Source: Hypomyces perniciosus | Lineage: Eukaryota > Ascomycota > Sordariomycetes > Hypocreales > Hypocreaceae | Assembly (NCBI GenBank): GCA_008477525.1 | Contig: SPDT01000001.1 | Location: 2,604,001 to 2,668,000, forward strand | DNA: 64,000 bases | Reading direction: 5' to 3' | Part shown: piece after piece, positions 36,606-49,567 of the stretch | Layout of the letters: every line of letters begins with the position of its first letter | How positions within the stretch are numbered: position 1 is the stretch's first letter | The notes under the pieces: generated by a model | Told to the model about the DNA's origin: nothing | Databases searched by the model: none | Seen by the model: only the letters and a program-made list of their open reading frames with translations | Program-made: the position numbers and the translations under genes

Positions 36606-38005
36606 TCTTATGACACCCGCTCATAGGTTTACACGACCGATCGATTAGGCCCCATTTATACCAACCAGATCTATCAACCGGCGTTTTGGGACTATATCTA
36701 GCATCAATACCTCCTCCGGTTTGGAGATGCTAGCAACACGAATGGGATTTTGGGTTTCGGAGTTTCAGGCGCGATCCTGAGTTCTTGTTAAGGCGAGATG
36801 ACGAACAGAACTCCGACGACTGGGGTATCTCTCTGACTCCCCGACACTTTTTTTATTTTATTTACCACACCGATACCTTGGACTGAGCTTAGAGTATCAT
36901 TCATTGAGGCTCATTTCCCATGCTTGATATATTTACCATCTCTGGTATACCAACCACTCTTTCAGCCACCAATATTCTCATCTTTTCTGGTTGCTGGTTT
37001 CGATTTTTCATATTTCGCAAGTGATATACGTGGATATCATTGTGGAAGGACGCATGCGATTCGGCCTTTTCTCATTTCGTTTGGCAGTGGCATTTGTAGA
37101 TGGAAAATCATTCTGGTGTTAAAACACGGCACCGGATCACGGGTTGCATGGAGGATGCGTTTTTGGACACTGGACATGTGCTGAGCTTTCGTATGCCATT
37201 CAACGCTGGAAAATGTTGAAATTTGTTTGGGTAGGAAGTAGTGTCTGAAGGTGACGGATAGGATAATTGACAAAGTTGTTGGACCTGCCTGTTGTCTGTG
37301 ATATATATAGTAGTTTCAAGGATCCAAAGTTCCAAAGTTCCAAGGGCATGTAGATGATGACATCGCCATGTTTGTCACAAGGGGGCGTCAAAGGGACCAC
37401 TAGACATGTGTGATGGGCATATGTGACACGCCGTGATGACTGCATGCGTCTACTCTGTAACCAATAATATCAATGTGAAATCTGTCGTCTTGGTGATGCA
37501 CAACCCCTGACGGTTCCTTGCAGACTGCGAAATGACGGGTCCTGCAAGGATGAGGTCTGTTGCCGTGGTGAAGTCACGTGGACCCCTGATATAGGAATGC
37601 TGGAAAGATAACAAAACAATGGAATCCACGGCCTTACTTACGAGTACAAGGGCCACCAGCGGCCCCCCCTACTTTGTACAATACATATTACTGACGTACA
37701 TACAATCTTTTTACGAATCACGATCACGAGCAAAGATAATCACAATTCATTCATTCCAATTGCGTCAATTGGACGTCCTTTGTGTGTCTTTACTCGTATT
37801 TAAATGCCGTTCGTTTGGCGTTCCCCCCGCCACACGAGAGACTCGACAAAGCAACGAGCGACGCAAAAGAGGCGTGGCCTATAAGATACCGACCTCTATC
37901 GACATCTTGGAGATTCGACCCTAAGCGCCGGTCGTCTCCTCTTTCTCTCCTTTGTCAGCCTCACCAGCAAAAATCCCATCGTTTACAGAGGAGGGAAGAT
38001 ACAGA
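36606..38005. other. Spacer between veA and the unknown-function gene
   Basis: It holds the veA 3' UTR and the promoter of the next + strand gene. Nothing else was recognised. Confidence 0.5.
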
Positions 38006-39211
38006 ATGGGGCCCCCAAGGACGAGAGGCCCGAGGCCGCAAGCGAGTCGCAGTCGTTTCCATGAAGGGTCTATGAAGGACCGCGTATCTGCTGCGCCGCC
38101 TGTGCAGTTCCTCGGACCGGAGGAGTGTGCCTTTTTGGAGAGGTCGGTAGAGGCGGAACGGATGCAGATGCAGATGCAGATGCAAGAGCAGCAGCAAAAC
38201 CAAGCTGGCAGCATTGGCAAAAAGGGCGGAAACCTGCTTGGACAAGTATGGGAGGGTGTTCGTGGACGACTACGGCTTAAACGGGACGTTGGTCCTTCTG
38301 CTGAGGAGAAGAAGAAGACAACGACTACGATCACGATCACGCCAGCGGCGGAGAAGAGGCCTGGCGAGATGGATAGGCCATCGAGGGAGGAGGCCTTAGC
38401 GAGCTATCACCACCTTGTAGCTTCAGGGTTCTTCTCCTCTCATGCTATCCAGTCTACACGACAGCCTCCTCCCGGCGCTATGTCGCAACCGCAACTCCCT
38501 CACAATGGTCCTCAGACCCTGGCTGTCCCACAGCCGCCTTCTTACGCTCCTCCTCCGCCACCGCAATGGCCTCTCGCAATTACATCCTTCACCCCCAAGA
38601 AGAGCCCACGACCATCTGCAGAGATTCGCACCCCGGCCAGTGCTGCTTCTTCCAGGGGCACCAAACGCGCAGCTGACGACGACATTACAATCCACCAGGA
38701 CGCCGACGAAGATGACAACACGCCCAAGAAGATCCGCAAAATCGCCTCTCGGGACTTTGCCTTCACATCTCTGCGCAATCGGCATAAACTCATGACCGCC
38801 GCGCGGAGAACATCCTCTACGTCGAATCTTCCCCCTGTTATTGTGCAGCAACAGCATCACCGTGAGCCTAATAAGCTCACCAAGCGACCGCCTCCTCATG
38901 CCTACTCTGCTTATGCACCCTCCTCCCCCTCGAGCTTATCCGGCTCTTCTTCCACGCGGAGCTCATTCGAAGCTCCTTCGCCTTGGTCCAGCGGTAGAAG
39001 AAACATTAGCGATAACTACTACAGCGTGCCAGCCGTCGGCGCAGGGTCAATGAGCGCCCGCATATTGAGGCCCCGAGGAAGCGCCCTCGAACCTCTCAGT
39101 GTGGTGCCAGATGTGAATAGGGGCATTCCCAGTGTGCCTACCATTCCAGCCAAGTTTGCATTTGGCGAGGATAGAGAGAACGTACAGTCCTGGCGAGGAC
39201 TAAGACACTGA
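38006..39211 (+). CDS. Uncharacterised fungal protein, mostly disordered
   Basis: A single-exon ORF of 401 residues starts at ATG 38006 (MGPPRTRGPRPQASRSRFHE); the open frame extends a little further upstream but only from a TTG. I recognise no domain. Features visible are an N-terminal basic Arg/Pro segment, QFLGPEECAFLERSVEAERM followed by a Met-Gln repeat (MQMQMQMQEQQQNQ), a short structured-looking stretch GNLLGQVWEGVRGRLRLKRD, REEALASYHHLVASGFFSSH, proline runs, a possible bipartite nuclear localisation signal (KRAADDD...PKKIRKIA), and a C-terminal short conserved-looking end, IPAKFAFGEDRENVQSWRGL. Composition and KKIRK suggest a nuclear, intrinsically disordered protein. No function is assigned. 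Confidence 0.7.
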   Translation: MGPPRTRGPRPQASRSRFHEGSMKDRVSAAPPVQFLGPEECAFLERSVEAERMQMQMQMQEQQQNQAGSIGKKGGNLLGQVWEGVRGRLRLKRDVGPSAEEKKKTTTTITITPAAEKRPGEMDRPSREEALASYHHLVASGFFSSHAIQSTRQPPPGAMSQPQLPHNGPQTLAVPQPPSYAPPPPPQWPLAITSFTPKKSPRPSAEIRTPASAASSRGTKRAADDDITIHQDADEDDNTPKKIRKIASRDFAFTSLRNRHKLMTAARRTSSTSNLPPVIVQQQHHREPNKLTKRPPPHAYSAYAPSSPSSLSGSSSTRSSFEAPSPWSSGRRNISDNYYSVPAVGAGSMSARILRPRGSALEPLSVVPDVNRGIPSVPTIPAKFAFGEDRENVQSWRGLRH

Positions 39212-40472
39212 GACAAACGCCTCGCCTTCCAACGATCTCGCTTTGGCTCTTTGCTGATTCTACGACGTGTCTTTCAACGATACCAACTTTTTTCCATGAC
39301 ACGCATACGACTCGAGGTTTTATCTCACGACAAAAAAAACGATGTAATAGCCTCTTGGCTCTGTCGCTCTCTTCGATCTTCGTTTCGTTTGTTCGTCTTT
39401 TTTCTCTCCAAAAATCTCTCCCTTTTTTGGAAGAAAACTGCAAAATTCGGGGAACCACAGGACAGGATCACGCATTATGAACAATAAAAGCTTCGCCTTT
39501 TTAACGACTTCCTCACCTTTTTTCTTCTTCTTCTTCTTTACGAGGGCTTCTAATCACGTATATACGATTCAGGACGAAAAAAAAAACATCAAATGCGGCC
39601 ACGAGCATCATGACAAGTCTTGTTCTGCTTTTTATTATTTTCTTCTTTTCTCGCACTCACTCCCTTTTGGGGTTTCTTCCGTTCTTTCTTGGGATTTTCT
39701 CTTTTTTTATTATTAGGGAATGATTCATGTATGGTATGGGCTGTATGTAGGATGATAGTGTACAATATTACGATCAGCAATTGCTTAAATTTTGCTCCTT
39801 TAACTGAACCTTGCTGTATAAATGTCCTTGCACTCTTCTTTGATGACACTACGCTCACGGACTTGTAAAGACAACAAAGGCCGTGTAAACAGTTCTTCTC
39901 AACGTTATATTTGTGACTTTATAATGTTACATTTTCTTCACATTTATCTTCCCATAGCGAGCAAAGGAAACCTAACACATAAAAGCATCCATCCCATTCT
40001 AACCCCTAACGTTAGCCATGAAAGAAAAAGAGTCCATTTCACTTCAAACGAAGGCCAAGTGCTGGACAATTAAAAAAGGACCACTCCAGCCGTTTAATTC
40101 ACCTCACTAGGGGGTTCACCTCCCCCAACCATCGATCGACTTCCCTCTAATCCCTTTCTTCACAAGGGCAAAACAAACGTTTTTTCAGTTTCAGTTCATG
40201 ACCGTGTAAAAAAAACGAAGAGATCCATCCATCCTAACCACTGTTTCCGAGAAATTCCTATAATAAATGGGAGAAGAGCGGGAGAAAAAAAAAAGGGCGA
40301 GCCCCCCCTAACAACATATATCTGAAATGCCCCAGACACAGGAAAACCCATTGAGCCGTCATGGCAACAGAATTGATAAAAACGTCCAAAGTCTCATTCC
40401 CGCGCCTCGAAGCACCACACTCTAGAACTTGTAAAAAAAGGAACCCCTAAAACAGATATCATCAATCATGCT
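39212..40472. other. Convergent 3' region
   Basis: This AT-rich 1.26 kb stretch lies between two converging genes and has many T-runs and A-runs. It should contain both 3' UTRs. No gene was recognised. Confidence 0.5.
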
Positions 40473-43400
40473 TTAAACTTCAACAATACGATCCGGCATA
40501 TTTTCCACAAATCGCGATACGCGAGCTTGTCCGGTCTGGACGATGGCGCGTAGAGAAGTCCAAATGAAAGGGAAGAGCGAAGGGAAATAGCTGTATAGTA
40601 AAGCGCAAATCATAGCCAGGAGAAGGGGAATCTATCAAGTGTTAGTCAACAAATTAGGGGAATCAAGCGTGGGGAATATGACGTACCCAAATGAAGAAGA
40701 GGTTTCGGTCACTGCTGATCCTCTTCAACTTCTGTTCCCTTGCGCGTAGGAAGTTCTCCTGTTGCTCCTTCGTAATGGCATGCTTACGCCCAATCTCTAG
40801 GACTGTGGGGACCTGCTTGTTGGTCTCGGCCGATACAATAGTAGCAGAAGCCAAAGACTGATCATAAAGCGTAGAACACTTCATGTCAGCCTCGGCATCT
40901 GCGGCCGCTCGAGCAGCAGATTGTATCTTCTTATCCATATCCTCTTGCGGGAAGATATCCTCGTAAGCAGGGGGGGGCGCTGACCCGTTGTTCATGTAGG
41001 AAGAAAGATCCCACCAGCGGCCATCCATTTTAGGACTATTTTCGCCCGTAGTGTCGCCCGCAGTGTCTGGACGATTCCCAGACATGCCGGGCATTAGTTG
41101 TTGCACTCTGCGCATAAACTGCGCTTGTGGAAGATAGGCTTGGTAATCGGGCAACATCGGCATCCCAGAGAAGGTTGGCATCTGCGGCATTTGCGGCATC
41201 TGAGGGAAGTGGGCAAGATTCTGGAGTTGCTGAACCATGGACTGCTGGAATTGTTGCAGCTGTTGTTGGACCTGATCCTTGAGGGCAGTTGCCAAGCCCA
41301 TATTCATATCCTCAGAGTCCTCTTGTGCCACATCCCTTATCCTGCTCGGGCGTCTCATTCTCAAGTAGCTATCCTCATCAGGATCCTCATCTTCAAAGTC
41401 CCCTGATGTATATTCAGGACTTTCCTCACTGGAATCCACCGAGATTGGTTCCTCGTGGGTATGAGATCTCGTCAATGGCTCCCATAACGAATGTACCGAG
41501 GTAACGCTGCTAGTCCGGCTTCGAAGCGATCCTCCACTTCGAGACCGCACATGTCGCTGAGAACTACGGATTGTGCGGACAACTGCCCGTGACTGAGCTA
41601 CATCAGCGGCCGTGAGGCTCGACAAGCTTCTGATGGTAGGATCAGCCCCTGCGAGCATCAATCGTCGCACAATCTCGGGGTGGTTATGAATGGAGGCAAT
41701 ATGCAGTGGGGTAAAGCCGCCATTGTCACGAGCATCCGGATTTGCTCCTCTGGCGAGCAAGGCTGCTACAAAACGGTGGTAGCCAAGAGAACAAGCCAGA
41801 TGCATCATCGTATGTCCAGTAGATCTCTTCAAGTCAAGTCGTGTCCGATAGGCGCTATCGTCAAGGTCGATGAGGTCGAGAACCTTGAGCAGTTGAGACT
41901 CTAGGTGTGCGTTAGACGCATGATTGAAGACTGCGCCGCCAGCAGAAGGTCCAGCAGACGAACCGCCAGACCAGCTGGAATTTCCGTCATTCAAGATCCT
42001 GCGTGCAAGGTCGCTAACATCAACCATCTGGCCAGACATCTTATGACCCAAAACTGAGAGCGCAGTCCGAATAAGTTTGTCCTCGTTGTCGTCGATGTAT
42101 TTGAAGACTGGTGGCTGCTTTCCAACGGAGAAGTTGGATGCGGGAATTCCCTGCTGCTTAAATGTCACGGGGACAGGACCTGCCACCGGGGAGGGAGGCA
42201 GTAGGCATACCAGCGATGACTCGCCCCAGAAGGTAGTAGTTGTAGCTTTGTTGTCTCCGAACCAAACTTCGAGACCCTGGAAAAAGGATGCTCCAAGCAC
42301 GGTAACCTCGATACCACCAATTTTTGGCCCTTCATTCGGAATAATCTTGTGGATGATGGGCGGTGCCCGAGGTTGGTTTACCCCTAATGGTAGCGAGTAG
42401 AGACCCCCAGCAAGGGCTTGCGCAAGCTGAGTTTGTGATACAGCATTGACGCTATTACGCAGACCATTCGGGCTCGGAGCACGACTAGGATGATTGGAAG
42501 TCGGGGCAGAGTACATCTGGGCCATGGCTAGATTGTCCATGCTTTCAGACCGGCGATTCGCGAAGAACGGTACCTGATCGTTGCTGTTTGGTGTAGGGGG
42601 GCCATTGGTAAATGGCATCTGGCCGTTAACCTGGCCAAACATCGGCTCTGCTTGTGGGAAGGGGTTCGGGTTAGGCGAGAAAGGGGAAGTAGCAGTGGAA
42701 ATTTGGGCGTTGGGAATAGGCTGCGCGGCCGGTGTGGGTGATGTAGATGTATCTAAGCGTGTCATTGTTAATCCATTGGGCACCCTCGAAGAGCTCGACT
42801 TCCTCTTCTTAGCCGGGCCACCTTGACTTGGTGACGGGGGTCGTGATAGAGGTCGCCCCGGCACTCCAATTGTGCTCATTGTCGGAGTGGTTTTTCCAGA
42901 TGTGGATGCGTAAGGGGCCTGGCCGTTAACTGACATGGCCATGTCATGAGCGGCCGGTGAGTAGCCAAACGGGCCATTCTGCGTTGGAGGAATGAGACTA
43001 GCAGCATCCATGGGTTGTGGATGATGTATAGGCACGGTCGAGCTCGTGACAGTTTCGGACATTGGTGGCTGCGTGGTTAGCTGTGTCATCGGATTTGTTT
43101 TATGATCGTCTGTAATCATGATTGGATTCGACATGGCCTGCGCAATGACGTTGTCCTTGAAGTCCTTGATGGTGAAAATAACGTTGAATCCCATCTTCTC
43201 GTTATGATGGCGGCAGTAACAGGCAATTCGCATCGGGGCGTCTACTTGCATGGCGCGAGAGTGCCGAACGGGTTCTGGTCGTCCACTTGCGTCCAGGACG
43301 CCGCTGATGGGTTGCCACTCCTTGACTTCTTGAGTATTAAAAACGACCACACGACGCTCTTCATCTTGGCTCCAAAGCTTGTCCTCCTCGGGCTTCTTGA

Positions 43401-44811
43401 CCTTCTTTCTTGCCGCTCTCTTGCGTTCTCGGGTGATACAGCCAGCACAAATTCGGACCTCGCCACCGTTTTGTGGTGAATTCTCCTCGTCATCTAGGTC
43501 TGGTAGATACCCTTGGGGAACCGAGGCAGCCCTCTCCAACGCCCTCTTCTTAACATCGAGCTGGTCCATGGCGCTGGTACAAACAAGGCTAACAAATAAT
43601 TCCAGCGTATCAGGAGATCGTTCCGGAGGGGGCTTCGCCATAAGCTTGGGCTTAGAAATCGTGTGGGAAGGTAGATGTAGTTTGGTTACCCCCGGAGGCA
43701 GGGGATTCAACGTCATTTTGATCGGTATTTGTGTCTCGACTCGCGACTTCAGTGGGGTCGGTAGAATCCTCAGCTCATATCCGCCTGTGAAGTTGTACAT
43801 GGGTGGACTGTTAAAAAGCGGCATCTGTTGTGGAATGTGCATCGGATGTGCGATGGTCCCATAAGGGACCGGATGGGGTTGGCAGTCCGGACCGCTGGGA
43901 GAGGCCATACTTAATTTGTTTTGCCACATATTCGTGCTGTTCATAATGCTTGCCCAATCCGGGCCCGTGTTCGGGGATGGAGTGTTGAATATAGGGGCAG
44001 CTGGGGATGAGTCGTGACTGGCCACCATTGACGACATGGGTGACAGTTCTCGGGATGCTTCCCGCTTCTGGCCAGCCCTCGATGAAGACACTGAATATTG
44101 CTATAAATGGCCAAGTTAATATCCATGTTAGAAAGACAGAGAAAATCAAACAGTACGCACCGAAATCTTCTTCTTATGACTTGGTGCTTTCGGTCTCGAG
44201 GTTGGTTCTGCCTTCTTTGGACTGTGCGTCTTGATGGTGGGCATGCCAGGCGACGGCATGCTTATCTGACCGTTCGGAGGCGCCTCGGGACTACTTGAAG
44301 CACTCTCGAAGTCGAAGGACTGGTCCATGAAGGTGTCATCATGCTCACCGAATCCATAAAGTCCATCCATCCCGGAAGATTCGGCTTCGCGGCCAAACGT
44401 AAAGGCGGAGTCATCCTCGTCAAATGCACCAATATTATGGCTTCCCCAGTCCATTTTCTCGTCGGATCCATCATCCATATTAATATCCCCCGCCGCACCT
44501 GGCGTCTTCGTAGAGGCCGAGCTACCAGCCCTCTTTGTGGACGATGCCGAGTCGGACGACGAATCTGGCAAGGAGCCGTTCGGTGAGTCAGGGAGGGGCC
44601 CTACAATGAGCTCTTGCGGGTTCAGAAAGGACTTGTGGTCGCTGGAGCTAATGGTCTCCAGGCTCTGGAGGGCGTCTGGGCTGTTGGTAAAATCGAAAAG
44701 GTTGGAAGCAACGAGGTCATCATCGGAAAAGTCGTGGAATTCGCCGCCGGGCATTGATGATGCTCCTGCTATGAGCGGGCCGCCAGCGCCGGTGGCTGCA
44801 GCAGATGTCAT
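40473..44811 (-). CDS. MGA2: Mga2/Spt23-like membrane-tethered transcription factor (IPT/TIG, ankyrin, C-terminal anchor)
   Basis: In yeast Mga2 and Spt23 are ER-anchored precursors that sense lipid saturation and oxygen, are processed by ubiquitin and the proteasome, and switch on the OLE1 fatty-acid desaturase. Exons are complement(40473..40631, 40687..44100, 44161..44811), giving 1,407 residues from the ATG at 44811; an upstream open stretch starts only with GTG. Order: acidic N-terminus with possible activation region (FHDFSDDDLVASNLFDFTN); basic KAPSHKKKIS at the first splice; Mga2/Spt23 N-terminal conserved region (about residues 320-550) with YELRILPTPLKSRVETQIPI, IRICAGC-type Cys residues and MRIACYCRHHNEKMGFNVIF; IPT/TIG domain (about 795-880) with IIPNEGPKIGGIEVTVLG; two ankyrin repeats (about 975-1055); Met/Gln-rich coiled part; and a C-terminal transmembrane helix encoded by the last exon (FFIWIPLLLAMICALLYSYF). 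Confidence 0.9.
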
Positions 44812-47604
44812 GACCAGCGGTTCGATATTTATCGTGAGCGTCCGCCTCACGCGGGTCGGTCGAAGCGGTGCACCAACCGTGGTCGTTCAGTCCAGGAGGG
44901 TTGGATTAACGGGACGTCGAAATAAAGACTTGGGCTCTCGTGGTGTGGTGGGGAGGGGGCTTTGAGACAGAAAAAGGGACCAAGGCGACCAGATGGTATT
45001 TTCGATGCAGCAATTAAAATAGAATGGCAAATACGGTCGTGCCAGAGGGAGGGCTAGAGTGCCATCTTCTGCGAAACTTGCGGCGGCGATGCAAAAGGGC
45101 TGGCTCTCTGGGAAACGGGGATTGCGTCTCTCCGTACTCCGTGCTCGTAGGTGAAGTGAAGCACGCGGGAAAGCCAAGCACGTCAATTCAATCAAGTCGA
45201 AAACACCGTCGGCGTCAGGCTCGGCGCCCCACAGCAAAGCGGCGGTTCGGTCGTCAGAAGAAATGGCGATTCGATTCGACTCGAGGGATCGTTTCGGAGC
45301 GGTGTCGTCTCGAGAAGAGCAAATGTCGGGCGGGAAATGCAAGACGGTGAAATGGGGGGAGACGACGTCCTGGCGATAGGCTGGTTGGACCTCAGTCGCT
45401 GCGCGACGACCACAGACGGGTGTGGAGGTGGTTAGGTGATCTTCTCACTGAACCATTAGGCGGTGGGAGCCCTTGCGAGTAGAGAGCCCTTGAGTGCTTA
45501 GTACGAGTAGGTAGCCAAGACCAGTGGAGAGAGTGGCAGTGGCAGTGAGTTGGCCTGCGCTGCGCTATTCCTAGGCCCAGTACGGAGTCACTAGTACCTA
45601 GCACGCTGCATGGAAAAGAAAGGAACCTGGAACCACGCACCCTTTGGGGTTGGTGGGCAGGCTCCGTGTGGCGTCGTGTTGCGATAGGCTAGAAAAATTC
45701 AGAAAAAAAAAGGTGTGAGAAGAAACCGATCAAACGCATGGCGACAAGGTGTCGGGATCGTGTAACGGCCTGGGGGTTATAGGAGCATATCCGACTGTTA
45801 CTACGAAGTATTATAGAGACAAAGTACGAAGTACGAAGCGCTGTTATAATGGATCATGAAGACTGGGTATGTACGGAGTACGGAGTATATGAACCGAAAA
45901 TTCAACAGTGCGCGACTTGACCCTCACACTATGATGAGTAAGACTCGCCGCAGCAAACACAGTGTCAAATGCAACCGATTCTTCCCTCATGCTTCAGAGG
46001 CTGGTCATGGCTTCTCGCTATCTTCGCCGCCGCCTCATCATGATCGACTGCGAGTACACACGAAGTACACCTTGCCATTTACCTTGGACTCATTTCATCT
46101 TCTTGCCAGGCTGTACTTTCAGGAACTGACGGAAGCAATGGAACAGCCGGGAGGCAGCCGCCTCGTGGTCACGTTTTCTCCAACTCTTCTCCAGCCTTCT
46201 TCCTTCATCCTCCTCTTCCGTATCCCCAACATATTAATTACTCCCTGAGACTAACTAGTCTGGTGGTCTTCTTACGCAATGCAGCCCGCAGCAACCTATC
46301 CTCAACGGGGCCAGCCCCGAATAACCGGATCATGCGGGGCCTCTCTTTCTCGCGAGCCTCCCGTTGTGCGGACGGATGATGGCAAGCGCCAATTCAAATT
46401 TGCAACTCTGTACTCCGTACGAAGTACAAACGATGAAAGTCGGGATGTCGCACAGTCCAAGAAATCGGGCGCAAAGCCGGCTTATTCTGCGAAGCAACTA
46501 GCAGTAGATCCGATCTCTGTAATTAGCACCTGGGGATTTTAGAGGGATGCCACCAGCACACAAAACACCTCATGGCTTGATTAGCACCCGGGATTCCCAG
46601 CGATAAGACGGTGCCGGCTTGCAGATTTCCTCCTGTGTTTCCGCAAGTTTGTGGTTCGGGTACGAAGTACTCCGCCTCTCCGGGCGAGATAAGTGCGTCT
46701 ATGGAGTAGCAGTACGAAGGGAGTACTTCGCAACCCTCAACGCTTTTCAGGCACCGCACTGCTCTTTCAGTCTAGCGCTCCTCCAGCCTCGCGATGGAGG
46801 CCCCAGAAGTCACCAATCATACTCACCTTTGTGACATACCCAATGTCCTTCTCTTCCTGCAGCCTCATCAGCTGCATTTTTCTTCATCAACAGTCATTAC
46901 TTCGTACTTCGTACTTCGTACACGATGCCCTAATTGGCGCCGCCTCTGTGGTTGCCACACATTACTTCGTACGTGCCACCGCATTGCGTAGATTAACGGT
47001 TCGCGTACCGCCAGATAACGAATCGTTCCTTGCATCAGATTACTGGCGCCATTCTTCAGCCATCTTGGCATAGAAGCTTTTTGGCTATCGGCCCGAGGCG
47101 CGCTTCCAAATCTCGATTATCCCTCACAAGCCTGAAGAAAAAATAAAGGACCTTGAAATCCGTTCCATTGTTTGCGGAAGACTTGATTCGACCAATGGAT
47201 GGTGAGAGAAGGATGCAACCATGACTCAAGATGTAAAACTTCATCCTCAGTGGACAGAGAGATAATGTGATATCGAGAATTTGACTTCTGCCGGTCTATT
47301 TGTAAGATCGATAAACCAAACTTTCCAAAGTTACCTTGACTTGACAATCCTCTTGTTACCCAAAATATCGATGATGCCCAATTGCGACATGTCCCGAATG
47401 TTTATCCACCGGCAAAAACACACAGACTTGCTGCAACTGTGCTCACAACCCGCATTATTCCCCTCATCGCCACCCCGGGAAATATTCTCGACCTTGACAT
47501 CTAGCTTTCAGCTAGGAGATATTTCTCTCACACCATTCCAAGACTCTAGTGACTTCATGGCGTACTGGGATCCAAAGGCACCCGGCACATCAGAGTCCTG
47601 CATT
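44812..47604. other. Spacer between the MGA2-like gene and the antiporter
   Basis: This 2.8 kb region starts with the MGA2-like promoter and leader. It holds three exact TACGGAGTA/TACTCCGTA copies (45872, 45879, 46411) plus a dense set of TACGAAGTA/TACTTCGTA variants (for example 45821, 46903). No gene was recognised; the open frames are short. Confidence 0.5.
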
Positions 47605-49567
47605 TCAAGTCGTCCCTGGTCTCGGTTCCGGCTCATCATAGAAACGAATTTCACGTCTCCGAGCCGGCATTGTATCCTCCTGTGAAGAAGGATCATCTAC
47701 AAGCACACCACCTCCGCTGCCGGTAGGCTGGGCCGTAGCCAGAGGCGGTCCAGTGGCGTTCCGCAGCTGCGCTCCTGCAGCAGCCTCGATATCACCTTTC
47801 CCACCCGAGAGCCATCGCGATAGAGTGGGGATTCGCGAGCCGATACGGGACTCCTCGCCGCCGCTAAGGCTTTCGCTCCAGACTCTGTAGATCGTCCGCG
47901 GCGCGAGATAGCCCAGTTTCCCCAGGGGTATGCTGAGACCGTGAACAACCTATCGAAGCCGGGGTTAGCTAGTCTAGCACATCATCACAGTAGCACATAT
48001 ATATAAACATATATATATAAACAAGTTGGGGAGATAAAAGGGAGGATGCTCACGATGCTGCAAACGGTCAAGAACCAAACCACAACACGCACGGTCTCGC
48101 CCAAGTCCTTGACATCTCTCCTGGGAACTCCGCTCTCATCACTGAGAAACCGTTCGATAAAGTCCAAAGTAACGAACAGATAGAACACCGCCGAGACACC
48201 AATTGGGCCAAAGAACCCCACAAAGAGAGCCTGCCGCGCCTCCTTGATTTGGCGGATCCACCTGTGCAGGCCAAAGATCCAGGGCAGGCGTCTCAGAAGC
48301 AGCACCAAGATGCCAAGCAGCACAAGCTTATATATCGGAATAACGAAGTTGCTCCGGAAAAGGGTCCAGGGGATGAAAGCGCCGTACCACAGGAAGATGG
48401 TGACATTGAGGAGCATGTCAATCGTCGGCTGGAGCGAGTCATCCTGAGTCTGGATTCGAAACCAGTCATCCCATGTGAAGACATTTCCCGCGACGAAACA
48501 GGCGAGAACGTCATCCGTCCCCAAGAGCCCGCAAGTACCAAGCACGAACAATGCCAAGGATATCGCAAACACGAGGAAGCTCTCGCGGTCAACGTAGTTC
48601 CGCTTCTCGGCCCAGTGAAGCAGCTCCTTCGCCAACCACCCTACCACGGCGCCGTACAGGATGCTCAGGATAATCGTGTAACCCCAGGTGAACACGAGCC
48701 AAAGACCCAGGGCATCTCCAGCTCCTCCGGATGTGGCGCCAGAGCCCACATACTTGATCAGGTACAGCGCGAAAAACAGAAACGGATACCCCAGTCCGTC
48801 GTTGGCACCAGACTCGGCAACGATGAGATCCTGAAGGTCCTTGGGGATGTTATTATCCGCAAACTTCCCCTTGACAATCACGGCAGATAGCACAGGATCC
48901 GTCGGCGTCACGCATGCGCCCACAACCAGGGCGTGCAAGAAACTTGGCGTCCCAGCCAGACCCCAAACAAGGAAGCTCGTGGCAAGCCACATGCATATCA
49001 TGCCTGGGCCGAGCAGCAGAGCAATGGGCTTGCGCTCTTGCCAGAGGTACTTGCTAGGCAGCTGGATTCCTGCAATCACGAGCTGCACTCCGAGCACGAG
49101 GCGGGAGAAATTGAGTGTTATTCCATTGAGATTGTGCTGGCACTCGGCCTCGGAGACGCCGGGCTGGTCGCATTCTGCGTATGCATTTGGCCGGATGAAA
49201 TTGGCTCCATGAGGTCCAAGGGCCACACCGACCAAAAGAGAGATTACTATGGAGGGATCATAATCAGCATTAGTGCATGCATACTTCATACAATGGTTTG
49301 CATCGGATGAGGCCCATGGCTGCGTGGGACGCATGGGACACATGTCTCACATGCGGGCTTGGTTTGTCAAACTTGTTCCAGTTCCACGTGAAGAAACGAA
49401 ACACAAAATGCACAAGAGGGCAACAATAACTCACAAGCTTCGGACAGGTAATAGTTCTCCTTCAAGAGATACGATACCAGCCCAAATAGCGAGATGAAGC
49501 CGCCCAGAACAGCGACCACAATGTTGAAGTTGGACAGTGCCAGAGGAACCGCCCAGATATTGGCCAT
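47605..49567 (-). CDS. Plasma-membrane-type Na+/H+ (K+/H+) antiporter, NHA1/Sod2-like
   Basis: Fungal members of this cation:proton antiporter family expel Na+, Li+ or K+ in exchange for protons. Exons are complement(47605..47949, 48054..49246, 49435..49567), giving 556 residues; both introns (104 and 188 nt) keep the frame. Exon 1 supplies the first membrane helix (NFNIVVAVLGGFISLFGLVS). Exon 2 carries most of the approximately 12 helices, including LISLLVGVALGPHGANFIRP, NFSRLVLGVQLVIAGIQLPS, VVGACVTPTDPVLSAVIVKG, the ion-site signature LIVAESGANDGLGYPF with the Asn-Asp pair (about residues 185-195) and WYGAFIPW. Exon 3 opens with VVHGLSIPLGKLGYLAPRTI, typical of the last helix and its cytosolic exit, then a short hydrophilic tail. 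That tail is far shorter than the long regulatory tail of yeast Nha1, more like Sod2. Intron 2 contains an AT microsatellite (about 47996-48021). Confidence 0.9.

Noticed and set aside
44812..44850. Extension of the MGA2-like protein by 13 residues
   Set aside because: The extended frame begins with GTG. The first ATG in frame is at 44811.
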